From contig OY755186.1 in the NCBI GenBank assembly GCA_963576735.1, positions 12,387,970 through 12,451,969 on the forward strand: DNA of 64,000 bases, read 5' to 3'. The DNA comes from Bedellia somnulentella (Eukaryota; Arthropoda; Insecta; Lepidoptera; Bedelliidae). This document shows positions 46,401 to 54,624 of this stretch, piece by piece; the first letter of the stretch is position 1; each line of letters starts with the position of its first letter. The notes beneath the pieces were generated by a model that saw nothing but the letters and a program-made list of their open reading frames with translations, searched no databases and was not told the DNA's origin. The position numbers were made by a program, and so were the translations under genes.

Positions 46401-49400
46401 GTATTCCCAAATGATTATTGTAGAACTACGTTTATTTTAGGGCGTCTCCCGAAAAAATGAGAACCTTGAAACGGCATTTGGGCTTCCCCCTGCCGTTACC
46501 TCACCTTTAATCAAACTCGTAAAATGAGCCATCTAGTGGCAACTCACTAGTAACTATAATATGATAATACTTAAAAGCCCCTATACCCTTAGTCGTCTCT
46601 TACGATCACCCACGGGTAGAAATGGGGTAGTGTTATTCTAAGCCGACACTACACAGCAATTATAATTAATTATAATTTAATACAAAAATCCATACGAACC
46701 TTATTAGCAATAGAAGTGGGCACAGTTTTGGGCTGCATGGTGACATATTTGACAGTGGGGTTGGCGCCGCTAGGCATTATCTTGGTTAGAACCGCTGACT
46801 GCTCACTTGGGTTTTGAGCGTTTGCTATGGGATAATTCATTTTATATTATATTATTATTTATTCAACATACATTCTCACGGCTATACATCCCTAAATGGG
46901 GTAGCCAGAGCTTCAGAATTAGAAATTATTCAGCCACTTTTGGAATCCAATAGGTAGAACACCCTTCTGTAAACAGACAGGCGTGAGTTCAAATCCCGGG
47001 TCGGGCCTACACCAATTTGTCTTTCCTAAAGTCATATGTGTGGTTAATTTATCATGGTTGTTAACGGTGAGGGAAAACTTCGTGAGAAAACCCACATGGC
47101 CGAGTTGTACTTAGCCATGGGACAGTGTATTCTTACAAAACGTGAGTACATTGTCTAAGCAAAACGTGGGTACCTACTTTGGACACTAGGTGGCGCTGTC
47201 ACTTGTTGTTCAGAAGTATTGTTACCTCTACCAACCCCTTCGGGGATAAATGCGTGAACGTTTATGTTATATGTTGATACATACATATAATCACGGCTAT
47301 AATTTCCTAGACGGGGTAGCCAGAGCTTAGGAATTATTAATTCCCCAGCCACTTTTGGAAGTTAAGTGGGGAAAAGATAGTAAAATAAAGGTTATTGGTG
47401 AAAGGTCTCCAACCGCATCGCCCAAAAATCCAATAAAAAGCACCAATACCCTTAGTCGCCTCTTACGACACCCGTGGGTAGAAAGGGGTAGTGATATTCT
47501 AAGCCGGCACTACACGGCAGTAGCACTTATTATGTTTATGTAGTATTATCACAATTCATGACGTTATCATAGTTCAAGTTCAACTCGGGTATGTAGGTTT
47601 CTATAACATTTTATTTTAAAATGTAAAATAATAAACTTTGTGGTTGAATAACAAATGGATTCAAGGGATTTCTCATTATTTCATAACTTGACAAATATTA
47701 TAATACGACAAATCAAATAAATACCTTGAAGAAAAACTTTTGCCAGCAATGGTTTCTTAGCTCCTTGAGGAATCATGATATTTTTGGAAAGCAGCTGTGC
47801 CTGGAATGGAATAGAGTTTTTTTTTACATTTTATGGTCAACTGCCTTGGAGATATAGGTGTTAAAATTATTTTCATCCTTTTCTCGAACTTATCATAGAG
47901 TGGATTAACCTGTATATATAAGGCTGTAGAAAGTGAAAGAAGATGATGGATTAAGAACTTCATATTTTACAGGCATAAGACACACAGAAAAGTAAATTGT
48001 ATTGTCTGTCATAAGCAATTTTTTATTCAAATACTACTCAGTATGCCATTGTCAAGGCATTAAATAAATGGTCATAACAAAAATACTGAGCATTGTTTTT
48101 GAAATTGACGGTCTTATGTCACCAACCAACTAAATCTTAATTTGAGACATGCAAAACTTATCTATTCTATTGCGTTCATACATATACTCACGGCTATAAA
48201 TCCCATGAAGGGACAGCCAGAGCTAGGAAATTAGAAATTCCTCAGCCACTTTTGAAAGTTGCGTGGGGAAAAGATGGTGAAATAATGGTTTTTGGTGATG
48301 GGTCTCCAACAGCATCGCCCAAAAATACCTTAAAAGCCCCAATATCGTTAGTCGCCTCTTACGTACACCCACCGGAAGAAATGGGGTAGTGCTTTACTAA
48401 GCCGGCACTACACAGCAGACAATTCTATTCTACAAGACATACCTGCACAGCTTGACCAGCATTCGAGAGTGTGATTTTATGACCACTACTTGCGGGCACC
48501 ATGACTAGCTGCTTTCCTAGTTGAGCTGAAAATAAACCATACATTTTAAAAATGAAACTAAGTTATATAGTTACGCCATGTAATGTCGGGTTTTTCTTTT
48601 GTAGTAAGATAGCTGAATTAGAACTTTCTTGTAAATAATCAAATAATACAATTGTTACTGTCTTGCTGTCTGAATTATTAAAAACTAGTGGGTAACCCTG
48701 GCGCGACTACGTCGCGTCCAATAAAATGAGTTTATTTTGAAATTTTCCGACCAATCACAGCGCAGCTCTTTTGAATTTCTAGTGAATTTTTCTGATTGGC
48801 CGGTTTGAAAAAATTCCGACCAATCACAGCGCATCTCTGATCGACTAAAGTTTGCGCGCGCTTATGACACTCAAGCAAAGTCTATGGGCCAAAATCGAAA
48901 CTTTGAAATTCTGTAACAATTCTGTCTGAATTTTGTGCACACCACGGCCGCGAACTGTGCAAAACGATACCTGAACCAAATTTCTAGCTTAATTCATCGC
49001 GTCACAGGCTTCCGGGCAAGAAAGAGGCTTACAGAAATAATATATAAAGATAATGCATTAAAATTCTGGAATTAAATACATAGTCACACTCATTTATTAA
49101 TGAACAACACTATGTTAGTTTTTATTTAGCCTCCTACATTTGAGTATTTATAACTAGTATAGTGTCTAACTCATTAAAGAAGCTAATTGATAAAATTAGC
49201 TTCTTTAATCAGTTTCCCATGATTTGCAGTATCGATATACAGACCCGCTCACACGACACATTGTGGGAAACTTGCCGTCTTGGGGGCATAGGATGTCTGT
49301 GGCGGTAACTTTAAAGGTGCAAGTGCTGTTAATACCTAAGCTGCAACGACGACACATTTTCTTTCAGTATGCATTATTCATACAAGCTGTCACAAAATCT

Positions 49401-52400
49401 GCACAGACCGACACGCACTATTGGGTGCCTCGCTGTCCGTGATCGTGCGCTATGCCTTTATGTCAGAATTGCGAACGTGGTAGGCAACAATTTCGTCCAT
49501 ACAATACAATATAAATACATTTTTTTGAACACCAAAACAATACATAGATATATACAAAATGAAATACAATAGATAGATAACAACAGGTGGACTTGTCGCT
49601 AAACAGCATCTCTTCCAGTCAACCTTTGGAAAGTAGGGATTGTGCATTGATTGCCCATATTCGATAACAATTAAAATATCCTTACTAAAAACAGGTTGTC
49701 CAATCTTAGGCTGTACTGCAGCCAACGACACCTTCTTGAGTAGCGTGGCTCCGCCGGGCCGCACTAGTTTGGGCGCGATGGCCGTCGGCTTCGGAGCTAT
49801 CGCGATTTGCTTGGCGGGGCGGGGCTGGCGGCAAATCATTAATTTTATAAGTTGTGTTACGTTTATTGTATGTTTTAATACCATTTTGTTGATTGTACTG
49901 AAAATTCTCATAGATGATAACTAGATGGATATGAACACAAATACAATGTGTCCCTAAGTTCAATGATGAATTTGTACCAGGAAGTCAGATTGGAATAAGA
50001 ACACCTAATCGGGATAAATAATTTTTAAAACATATTGGGTCAAGTATATTGTTGAATTTTGTCTATAAACGACTAAGCCCTTTCAAATTGGGTAGCTGGG
50101 TTTACAGATCCAATTCATTCAAATCCTTCTTTTTTACAATCTTTTTAAAAGAGGCTGAGAATTGTTTTATTTTTAAGCTGTACATACACACATACACTCA
50201 CGGCTTTAAATCCCTAGAAGGGGTAGCCAGACCTAAGGAATTAGAAATTCCTCAGCTACTTTAGAAAGTTGCTGAGAGAAAATAAGGTGAAATAAAGCCA
50301 TGCCTTCCTCTTTTTGAGATATAAAGCCATGAATTTATATATTTTTTACTGAAAATATATTTTTTCACTACAGCACAAATTTGCTAATTTGTTAAAAATG
50401 ATCTATAAGGTCTATTTATAAAAATTATACCTTGATAGCAACAAATTGTGTTTGCACAGAAGTTGTAGGTGTTATTAAACTCTGTGGTTCAAATGTCAAA
50501 TCCATCATAGAGTCCACCCTTGTGAGGACAGCTGGCTCCTGGAATGATTACATTTTAAATTATAACAAATTTTCTATTCATAAAAACAAGAGCCCTTTTT
50601 CTATAGCCAGCAATAGGCATGATGACAAATTTTGAGAAACTATTCTATAATATTTGGAAATATATATTAATTATAATAAACATAATATTTCTGCGAAAAA
50701 TTTAGGTTTAGTACTTTAAAAATAGTTTTTGATTCATAAATTTAAAATTTGCACCAAAACGCGTCAAAGTGTCATGGCGTCGCTTGCTTACGTCACTAAA
50801 GATTACAAGGAACAGTGTGACCATTTGTGGCAGATGTCTGCCATTTTGGCAGATTTGGACCCAAAATTTAAGCCCATAATAAAATGACAATATCTATGTA
50901 TCAGCAGATCAAGCGGGAAATCCCCGTGTAATCTGGGTATCAACAAAGACGTAGGAACAAAGGTTGCCAGATTTGGAATAAATTTTCTAGTAAATATTTT
51001 CTAATTACCTTACTTAAATTATTTATTGTTCATTTTCATGCAATTTTATTTAAAATTAGCATGATTTTATTAAAACCTTTGATATCTGCCAAAATCTGCC
51101 ACATTTTGAAATCGTTAGCACAATATGCCACAGCTTAAATTTTGGGTCCAAATCTGCCAAAATGGCGGAAATCTGCCACAAATGGTCACACTGGCTCTAA
51201 CGTGACGTCATGCGCTCTGATTGGCGTTCAACATCTCATGGCGGATTGCCGTATTTAGCGATTTTATTTTATCGATTATAATATTCATCTTGCTTTTAAT
51301 TATGAAAAGAATCAGAGTTTTAGAATTAGGAATTTTGAAATAATATACACACAAATTATTTCAATGAAATTTACTTGTTGTCATCATGCCTATTGACAAA
51401 CCAATCCTAATTTGAAAGCACAATTCTAAAAGATATCATTCACTTTCAGGTAATTCTTAAATGCTTTTTCATAATAAACATGTCAAGCAGGCTTCTAAAA
51501 AGGTAGTATGGTATATTTGGTTGTGTTAAGTACTTACATTTGATTCCAAATTAGCATTGGGATTTGAAGATTGTATGTTTGTAGAACTTGAGTCATAGTG
51601 GTGATCAGTCCCCAGGGGGAATTCATCGGAAATCAAATCTGGAACTAGAGGGCAAATAAAGTAATTGAGTAAAGACAGGGCTCTAACAATTTGAGCTCAG
51701 CAATAGCCATTTCTAAGTACTTACCAATTATTTCACTTTCCGTTTCCATCATAATGGGTTCCTCTAATTGATCAAACTCCATGGGCATGTCGTTATGTTT
51801 GATAGATATGACATCTGAGCTGACCACATCTCCGCCATGAACAAAATCCACCTAAAGATAACAAATTTAAATTCATGTGTTGTGTTATATTATATGTGCA
51901 TTTCAAACAACTGCCAAAATTTCTTTACTTATACCATTAAACTAAATACTATGTATCTAAATATGCATACTTTAATAAATAAATAATTGCATGCTGAAAC
52001 ACAGACTATGGTCTAGTTTGGCTACAAATATTTTTTTATGAATAAACTATTTGAATTTGAATTAAATTAAATTCAAGTGCCTGTTGTTAATTATTTATAA
52101 TTTATAAAGTGCTTTTTACTTCATTTACATATACAGAATACATTATATTTTAAAAGAACATATAATAAACACTACATAATTATTGTTTATTCTAAATTAG
52201 TTCAAGCTAATCTCTGAAAGGGCTGGACCAATTTTGATGAGACTCAGTTAGAAATAGTTATTAAGATAGTTTAATATGCTACAGTGCCCATAAGGATCAA
52301 CAATTTTCTGTATGTCACAACTGTATGTATGTTTCTGTTGTTAACATCTTTTTAAATACCATTGTAAAATAAAGTAAAGATGGGAATATCAACCAAATCA

Positions 52401-53110
52401 TTAGTGGCAATTAGCCACCAACAAATAAAAAACTCTCCTAGTCAACTTGTATTTCAGCCAAGGAGAAGCAGAGCTACTAATACTTTTGTACATATTTTGA
52501 CATGAATGTCATCAGTTTTTTCTGCAACAGTTCACTACTGATATGATAGAGCGCAGGCCCTTCAGCAGTTTTTATGAATACACTGCCACATAACTAAGTA
52601 CAACCTTAGTGTTTCCGATACCAGTAACAACCATGTTAAATAAATTTATTACACATATAACTCTAGAAAACACACATTGGTATAGCCCAAACTAAGGGTT
52701 TTAACCCAAACCGCTCTGCATAAGAGGCCTTGGTTCTCCGCACAAGGCTATCAGTGTTGTGTAAACAATGAAACATTGATTTGACATAAAAATTGTCTTG
52801 ATTTGTCCTCAATATAGTATGAAAATATTTTTAAACTGCAAAAGCAACAAATAAACAAATCAAAATAGGTACTTTATAAGTTTTCAATAACATATCATTA
52901 CATTGATATCCATAAACAATTATTTTAGCAACTTTATACTATAGGAGGCACTAATTGGTGGTATGTATTGTAGTTACTTCTAATTCTAAAAAGCTAAACT
53001 TTATTGTTTAGTAGTAGAAACTATTAAATACCAGTTTTTTCAATTGGCAAACATAAACATACCCCCATTTCAGTGTCCAAGTGTAAACTGTCGTCCAAAC
53101 TGTGTTCCAT
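19466..53110 (-). CDS. lin-54: LIN54/Mip120-like protein, DREAM/MuvB DNA-binding subunit, 22 coding exons
   Basis: Exons: 53110-53063, 51851-51725, 51644-51538, 50538-50431, 49824-49686, 48525-48443, 47800-47725, 46824-46700, 44956-44839, 44326-44235, 43075-42989, 42595-42499, 42013-41936, 34646-34573, 32855-32667, 31653-31597, 31275-31188, 30855-30645, 30529-30418, 29633-29503, 22751-22589, 19477-19466. Every junction is GT-AG and every phase matches, giving 773 residues (human LIN54 has 749). Residues 1-560 are low-complexity, Val/Gln/Lys-rich. CXC repeat 1 starts at C580 ([16 protein letters not shown]) and repeat 2 at C656 ([16 protein letters not shown]). Y591 and Y667 are at the places of the minor-groove tyrosines of human LIN54, which reads CHR promoter elements. 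The C-terminus ([14 protein letters not shown]...[10 protein letters not shown]) is the LIN54 helical end that contacts MuvB. The introns are full of transposons. The last 4-codon exon is the weakest part. Confidence 0.9.
20002..20165 (-). repeat. RTE-like LINE tail fragment
   Basis: Reverse orientation of the last ~165 bp of the LINE (ggggtagactgagactattg ... gagcacattctc). 5'-truncated copy in the last lin-54 intron. Confidence 0.7.
20176..20276 (-). pseudogene. Diverged extra copy of the lin-54 exon 21 3' part
   Basis: Minus-strand reading [21 protein letters not shown] aligns with [21 protein letters not shown] of exon 21. The similarity continues past the old splice site, where cag|gt has become cag|at, so the donor is lost. 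No acceptor is visible. It is separated from the 22349-22564 copies by a 2-kb repeat. Confidence 0.7.
20285..22345. mobile_element. Repeat-rich insertion between lin-54 exon 21 copies (Helitron-like ends)
   Basis: Left end aaaggcaaaattgactgact and right end ...gtagttgcgccccggtcaactagt resemble a very common moth interspersed repeat that ends in a hairpin plus CTAG(T), a Helitron-style 3' end. No Rep/helicase frame is present. The long palindrome 21056-21653 is nested inside. The class is an inference. Confidence 0.35.
21056..21653. mobile_element. Foldback element with ~230-bp arms
   Basis: Left arm 21056-21290 (aattggcctagacctcgctt ...) is the reverse complement of 21425-21653, around a ~130-bp centre that is itself partly palindromic. 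A diverged relative with the same arm sequence is at 34975-35275. No coding capacity; superfamily unknown. Confidence 0.7.
22349..22672. repeat. 108-bp tandem repeat, three copies, covering the lin-54 exon 21 donor
   Basis: Units at 22349-22456, 22457-22564 and from 22565. Each contains the 3' part of exon 21, its splice donor and about 25 bp of intron. Only the third unit is joined to the rest of exon 21. The first two lack an acceptor. Confidence 0.85.
22589..22751 (-). CDS. lin-54: lin-54 exon 21: conserved C-terminal helical region
   Basis: Acceptor ttcag|gcagcc and donor gcgcag|gtacgc. It encodes [20 protein letters not shown]...[20 protein letters not shown] (55 residues), matching the end of LIN54 proteins. 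The 3' 80 bp or so and the donor are repeated twice in tandem just downstream (22349-22564). If the donor is not used, translation would read five more residues (VRVLY) and stop. Confidence 0.85.
23017..23021. repeat. Target duplication of the Transib-like element (left)
   Basis: CGGGT directly before CAC. The partner is at 27066-27070, displaced from the element's right end by a MITE. Confidence 0.6.
23407..25180 (-). pseudogene. Transib/RAG1-like transposase, broken
   Basis: Three segments. 25180-24969 encodes an N-terminal helical part. 24968-24468 is Ser/Glu-rich and ends in a charged [12 protein letters not shown]. 24372-23407 is the C-terminal core, with one in-frame TGA at 23647-23649. 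The core has [11 protein letters not shown], a zinc pair [21 protein letters not shown] (compare NGNFAR in RAG1), LHKILVHG and [18 protein letters not shown], then [12 protein letters not shown] after the stop. The SE..GESRNK block corresponds to the SEGNESGNK region that carries RAG1's catalytic Glu. A break between 24468 and 24372 and a stop at 24969 separate the parts. Assignment to Transib rests on these motifs plus the CAC ends. Confidence 0.72.
25188..26206. mobile_element. Palindrome-rich MITE nested in the Transib-like element
   Basis: ~122-bp inverted ends (AGTCCGTTCTGTCCTACCG...). Each end contains two hairpins of its own: one around cctaccg/cggtagg and one around gttcgactacgctgtcgaac. 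It is flanked on both sides by CTAG (25186-25189 and 26205-26208), or that is the palindromic tip. The core shares a subterminal block (gacttg.gaaattttc.cg..., atcatcaagag.taaaaa) with the foldback element 9418-10970. No transposase. Confidence 0.75.
26909..27063. mobile_element. 155-bp MITE next to the Transib-like right end
   Basis: Ends CCCTGATTATGTATCTTT and AAAGATACGTAATCAGGG, with a second inner inverted repeat (gattgtgtcgcaa / ttgcgacacaatc). Flanks TGCGGCC (26902-26908) and TGCGGGT (27064-27070) share TGCGG, so it inserted into the Transib-like element's right target duplication. Confidence 0.7.
27071..27889. other. lin-54 intron sequence, no gene seen
   Basis: One GC-rich patch (27068-27135), otherwise AT-rich. 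Nothing recognised. Confidence 0.4.
27893..28111. mobile_element. 219-bp MITE, PIF/Harbinger (Tourist) style
   Basis: Inverted ends GGGCCAGTTTTTTGATCCG / CGGATCAAAAAACTGGCCC and a 3-bp duplication TAA (27890-27892, 28112-28114). Internal copies of the gttaactaa motif. TAA/TTA duplications with GGGCC-type ends fit Harbinger MITEs. Confidence 0.7.
28605..28812. repeat. 84-bp tandem repeat, ~2.5 copies
   Basis: Units start at 28605, 28689 and 28773 (gacgcacgacagcagcatgc). 84 is a multiple of three, so one frame (28521-28844) reads as a 28-residue protein repeat. There is no other sign of coding. Confidence 0.8.
28884..29070 (+). repeat. TATG-tailed short repeat (family A), head truncated
   Basis: Begins at aagcgtaagaggcgactaac and ends catgagtatatatatatg. 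Confidence 0.7.
29503..30855 (-). CDS. lin-54: lin-54 exons 18-20: CXC-hinge-CXC DNA-binding domain
   Basis: Three exons (30855-30645, 30529-30418, 29633-29503) encode residues ~565-715. They hold CXC repeat 1, the conserved hinge [14 protein letters not shown] (split by the intron after NAF), CXC repeat 2, then [12 protein letters not shown] and a Pro-rich acidic segment ending ATRLK. In the TSO1/tesmin/LIN54 family each CXC repeat binds three zinc ions through nine cysteines. All of them appear present. The last exon is GC-rich compared with its surroundings. Confidence 0.92.
29656..29892 (-). repeat. TATG-tailed short repeat (family A), full length
   Basis: Between lin-54 exons 20 and 19, from catacatatacttacggc to gccgacactacacagc. 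It starts about 20 bp from the exon 20 acceptor. Confidence 0.8.
31868..32068 (-). repeat. RTE-like LINE C-terminal fragment
   Basis: Minus-strand frame with [16 protein letters not shown] and [13 protein letters not shown], as in copy B 4700-4860. In the intron between lin-54 exons 16 and 15. Confidence 0.75.
33057..33165 (-). repeat. RTE-like LINE tail fragment
   Basis: ttacttacttacactcacgc followed by ggggtaggcagaaac and ttcgatcaccactttgc. The last ~110 bp of the LINE. Confidence 0.65.
33985..34152 (-). repeat. tRNA-derived SINE
   Basis: The minus-strand head has an A box TGGCCCAGTGG and a B box GGTTCGATCCC, with the tRNA-like 3' part cgctgagagcaa. The body runs toward 33985. The acceptor halves do not pair, so it is not a tRNA gene. 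Confidence 0.65.
34280..34410. mobile_element. ~131-bp palindromic MITE
   Basis: gtagtgtggtatgcacacat at the left end pairs exactly with atgtgtgcataccacactac at the right. ~26-bp ends, no coding. Confidence 0.65.
34975..35278. mobile_element. Second copy of the 21056-21653 foldback family
   Basis: Contains taaagcatacccttttt, ggaatgcctatctaaaat and ctaggtacgac, then the inverse arm gcattccttaggcaaagttg and ttctaggccaatta. Shorter and more diverged than the first copy. Confidence 0.6.
35385..35690 (-). repeat. SINE family B (tRNA-derived), near full length
   Basis: The minus-strand head contains gggtagaacacccgcctgt and the B-box-like gagttcaaatcccggg. The 3' part has ggacactaggtggcg and ends aacgtttatgttatgtt. 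Same order as the plus copy at 46951-47275. Confidence 0.7.
35700..36880. other. lin-54 intron 13, no gene seen
   Basis: AT-rich. The minus-strand frame at 35743-35937 shows no family features. Confidence 0.4.
36886..37005 (+). pseudogene. LINE ORF2 C-terminal fragment (CR1/Jockey-like tail)
   Basis: Reads [20 protein letters not shown], then [17 protein letters not shown] and a stop. NRVV..WN.LP..VV.APSVN.FK..LD is the usual C-terminal motif of several APE-type LINE RT proteins. Only this tail survives, next to the Dong-like element. Confidence 0.65.
37081..37857 (+). pseudogene. Dong-like ORF N-terminal region
   Basis: Two frames (stop at 37404, next frame 37414-37857). The second is Arg-rich ([15 protein letters not shown]) and ends [16 protein letters not shown], the segment that precedes the RT in R2/R4-type proteins. 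No Cys-His finger is visible in what remains. Confidence 0.6.
37870..39125 (+). pseudogene. Dong-like reverse transcriptase
   Basis: First half to 38418: [38 protein letters not shown], then a stop. Degraded between 38418 and 38625. Second half from 38625: [20 protein letters not shown] and [13 protein letters not shown] with the YMDD active site, ending in a stop at 39125. Not functional. Confidence 0.75.
39097..40284 (+). pseudogene. Dong-like thumb and restriction-like endonuclease
   Basis: 395 open codons. [20 protein letters not shown] begins the thumb. [18 protein letters not shown] is the zinc-knuckle-like Cys-Cys-His-Cys motif, and [20 protein letters not shown] is the PD-(D/E)XK nuclease core. 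Both are typical of RLE-type LINEs (R2, R4, Dong). This is the best-preserved part of the element. Confidence 0.78.
40697..41100. mobile_element. 404-bp MITE, PIF/Harbinger-like
   Basis: Ends GGCCGTGTTCAAACCAAACT and AGTTTGGTTTGAACACGGCC, pairing over ~37 bp, with TGA on both sides (40694-40696 and 41101-41103). Internal CCAAT-like and cgctgac/gtcagcg repeats, no coding. Confidence 0.72.
41492..41645 (-). repeat. TATG-tailed short repeat (family A), partial
   Basis: Matches the middle to head region (ggtctccagccacatcaccc, cgacacccacgg). Confidence 0.5.
43139..43300 (-). repeat. RTE-like LINE tail fragment
   Basis: tacgtacatacatatactca, then gttcccactggggtaggc and the 5'-ward LINE sequence to ctacggacgcctgcct. 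Confidence 0.75.
43387..43480 (+). repeat. RTE-like LINE tail fragment
   Basis: gatcttactaagtggcgatc ... gggcgtgagtaaagcaagtaagtaag. Confidence 0.7.
43948..44192 (+). repeat. RTE-like LINE tail fragment
   Basis: gtgaaagagatctatagagcc to cgtgactataagtatgtatg, with a small deletion around 44015. It ends about 43 bp before lin-54 exon 10. Confidence 0.7.
44403..44643 (+). repeat. TATG-tailed short repeat (family A), full length
   Basis: Head gtgtagtgtcggcttgg and tail gtgagtatatgtatgtatgt, in the intron between lin-54 exons 9 and 10. Confidence 0.8.
45540..46030 (+). repeat. LINE-like 3' tails and (CTTT)n run
   Basis: 'tgctaaacatgggctactag' followed by AATAAATGA, then a hairpin (ggcgctgactgaaaatca ... 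gctgagtcagtgcc) and a tail ending in (CTTT)n at 46008-46029. These look like two LINE/SINE 3' ends, but I cannot name the family. Confidence 0.4.
46028..46660 (-). repeat. TATG-tailed short repeat (family A), split by a ~400-bp insertion
   Basis: Tail half 46028-46160 and head half 46568-46660. The intervening sequence (46161-46567) is unrelated, has no coding and no clear inverted ends. Confidence 0.65.
46866..46950 (-). repeat. TATG-tailed short repeat (family A), tail half only
   Basis: Runs from acatacattctcacggcta to cagccacttttggaa, where SINE family B begins. Confidence 0.65.
46951..47275 (+). repeat. SINE family B (tRNA-derived), near full length
   Basis: ggtagaacacccttctgt, the B-box-like gagttcaaatcccggg, caaaacgtgggtacctac, acactaggtggcgctgtc and the tail gaacgtttatgttatatg. 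Confidence 0.72.
47276..47518 (-). repeat. TATG-tailed short repeat (family A), full length
   Basis: Directly abuts the SINE B copy. Runs from acatacatataatcacggc to gccggcactacacgg. Confidence 0.8.
48178..48418 (-). repeat. TATG-tailed short repeat (family A), full length
   Basis: From catacatatactcacggc to gccggcactacacagc. It ends 25 bp from lin-54 exon 6. Confidence 0.8.
48685..49035. repeat. Unclassified repeat with duplicated 'ccgaccaatcacagcgc' block
   Basis: The block occurs at about 48748 and 48817. The right end ggcttacagaaataatatat is of a kind seen at ends of moth interspersed repeats. No coding. Confidence 0.35.
50186..50300 (-). repeat. TATG-tailed short repeat (family A), tail half
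   Basis: acatacactcacggctttaa to aaataaggtgaaataaag. The head is lost. Confidence 0.65.
50611..51395. mobile_element. Two-level inverted repeat: outer 18-bp ends, inner MITE 50813-51193
   Basis: Outer CAATAGGCATGATGACAA (50611-50628) pairs exactly with 51378-51395. The inner element 50813-51193 has ~62-bp arms starting CAGTGTGACCATTTGTGGC and ending in its inverse. CAGTG ends recall hAT/P-type MITEs, but the 8 bp on either side do not match. In the intron between lin-54 exons 3 and 4. Confidence 0.65.
51860..53062. other. lin-54 intron 1, AT-rich
   Basis: A LINE-like 3' end is suggested at 52010-52075 (gaataaactatttgaatttg). A diverged reverse SINE B lies around 52495-52760. No gene. Confidence 0.4.
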
Positions 53111-53224
53111 TTTGATCAAATAATTGTTTGTATACAACACCACGTATAAATATCACTTCTCAAGAGGACTAATACAGTTTATTCAAATAAAACTCAAAAC
53201 TCAGTTTAGGAATTTTTAAATGAC

Positions 53225-53236
53225 GCCGCCATTTTA
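53225..53236 (-). promoter_or_regulatory. YY1-like motif in the lin-54 5' flank
   Basis: AAATGGCGGC on the minus strand, ~115 bp upstream of the lin-54 ATG. Such motifs are common in housekeeping promoters. No TATA box stands out. Confidence 0.3.
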
Positions 53237-53651
53237 GTGGTTGTCAAACTGTTTGTTCAGGCTAAAAGTTATTTGAAGCACAACTCTGTAAGTTTCACAC
53301 AATTTAAAAACCAAAATAATATTCACTGAGATTATTTCCTTAACCGAGCTTCGATTAAAAGCAATAATATATTACTTAAAATAAGATAAGCCTATAAATA
53401 GTGAATTTTATAAGTTATTCCACAAAAGGCGCTTATTTCAATTTTCATAAATACGTCAACGTCAAAGTCATTTACAAACCAAACGTAAATCAGAGTTCAG
53501 TAACAGAAAACTAAATCATGCGTTCGTTCGATATTAAAATCAAAGCTAATACCAAGTCGCTTTTAGAAATTATACCCTCGATTCAACTTATAATGTAAAC
53601 CTGGATTAAACCTAATACAATTAAATTTTAAAAAGAATAAAATACGTACAA

Positions 53652-53708
53652 TACATACATATACTCACGGCTATAAATCCCATGAAGGGGTAGCCAGAGC
53701 TAGGGAAT
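53652..53708 (-). repeat. TATG-tailed short repeat (family A), tail fragment
   Basis: catacatatactcacggc to gccagagctaggg. It is followed 40 bp later by a plus-strand copy. Confidence 0.6.
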
Positions 53709-53747
53709 AAAATACGTATATATTTTAAAATATGATAAGTAATTGCA

Positions 53748-53986
53748 TTGTAGTGCCGGCTTAGAATTTAACTACTCCTTTCTACCTGCGAGTGTTATAA
53801 CATAAGAGGTGACTAACCGTATGGGTATTTTTAAGTGGTTTTTGGGCGATGCGGGTGGAGACCCATCACCAACGATTCGATTTCGACTATCTTCTCCGTC
53901 CAAATGTAGCTGAGGAGTTTAAAGCTCTAAAGCTCTGACTACCCCTTTATGGGATTTATGGCCTTGAGTATATGTATGTATGTATG
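53748..53986 (+). repeat. TATG-tailed short repeat (family A), diverged full length
   Basis: tgtagtgccggcttagaat to gagtatatgtatgtatgtatg. Confidence 0.7.
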
Positions 53987-54184
53987 AAGAGTAATTTTTA
54001 TTTTAATGTTGAAATATTCAAGCAGCTCCATAATTCGCATTCGCAATATTAGAAACCTAAAGTTCGATTTTTTATTCCAGTCAGAAAAAATACATTTCCA
54101 GTGTTGCAGGTTTTTTGTCCCAAATAAATAGTGATGTGGTTGAATCGAGTTTTTACAATTAAAAGTTAGTCGAGACATAAGACA

Positions 54185-54420
54185 TAATAACATAAGACAT
54201 AAACGTTCACGCTGAATATCCCCGAAGGGGTTGGCAGAGGTACTTATACTTCTGAACATCTGGTGACTTTTGTCACCTAGTGTTCAGAGTACCCACGTTT
54301 TACATGGACAGTGTACTCACGTGATAGGGGGCAGGCCACACATATGTCTTTAGAAAAGACAAATTGGTGTAGGCCCGACCCAGAATTTGAACACTAGTCG
54401 TTTGCACGATAACCGAGTGA
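54185..54420 (-). repeat. SINE family B, mostly complete
   Basis: Minus strand. acataaacgttcacgctga at the tail, the acctagtgttcagagtacc block, and the head region aggcccgacccagaatttg. Confidence 0.65.
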
Positions 54421-54624
54421 AGATAGTCGAGATTTTTTTTATTCAATATCAATATGGGATTATATACCTAAACAAAAATATTATGTATCTTACGGTAATT
54501 AGACAGAAACAGAACACAAACTCGGTAAGTATTAAAATACTACATAAAGCATTGTTATTTATTTAGTTAAAAATATTATTGTGTCGATTCGGTGAATTTT
54601 TGTTTACCTATTAGTAGCACTATG

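Noticed and set aside
49224..49442. Plus-strand 72-residue frame
   Set aside because: Lies in a lin-54 intron; no motif, no splice or family support.
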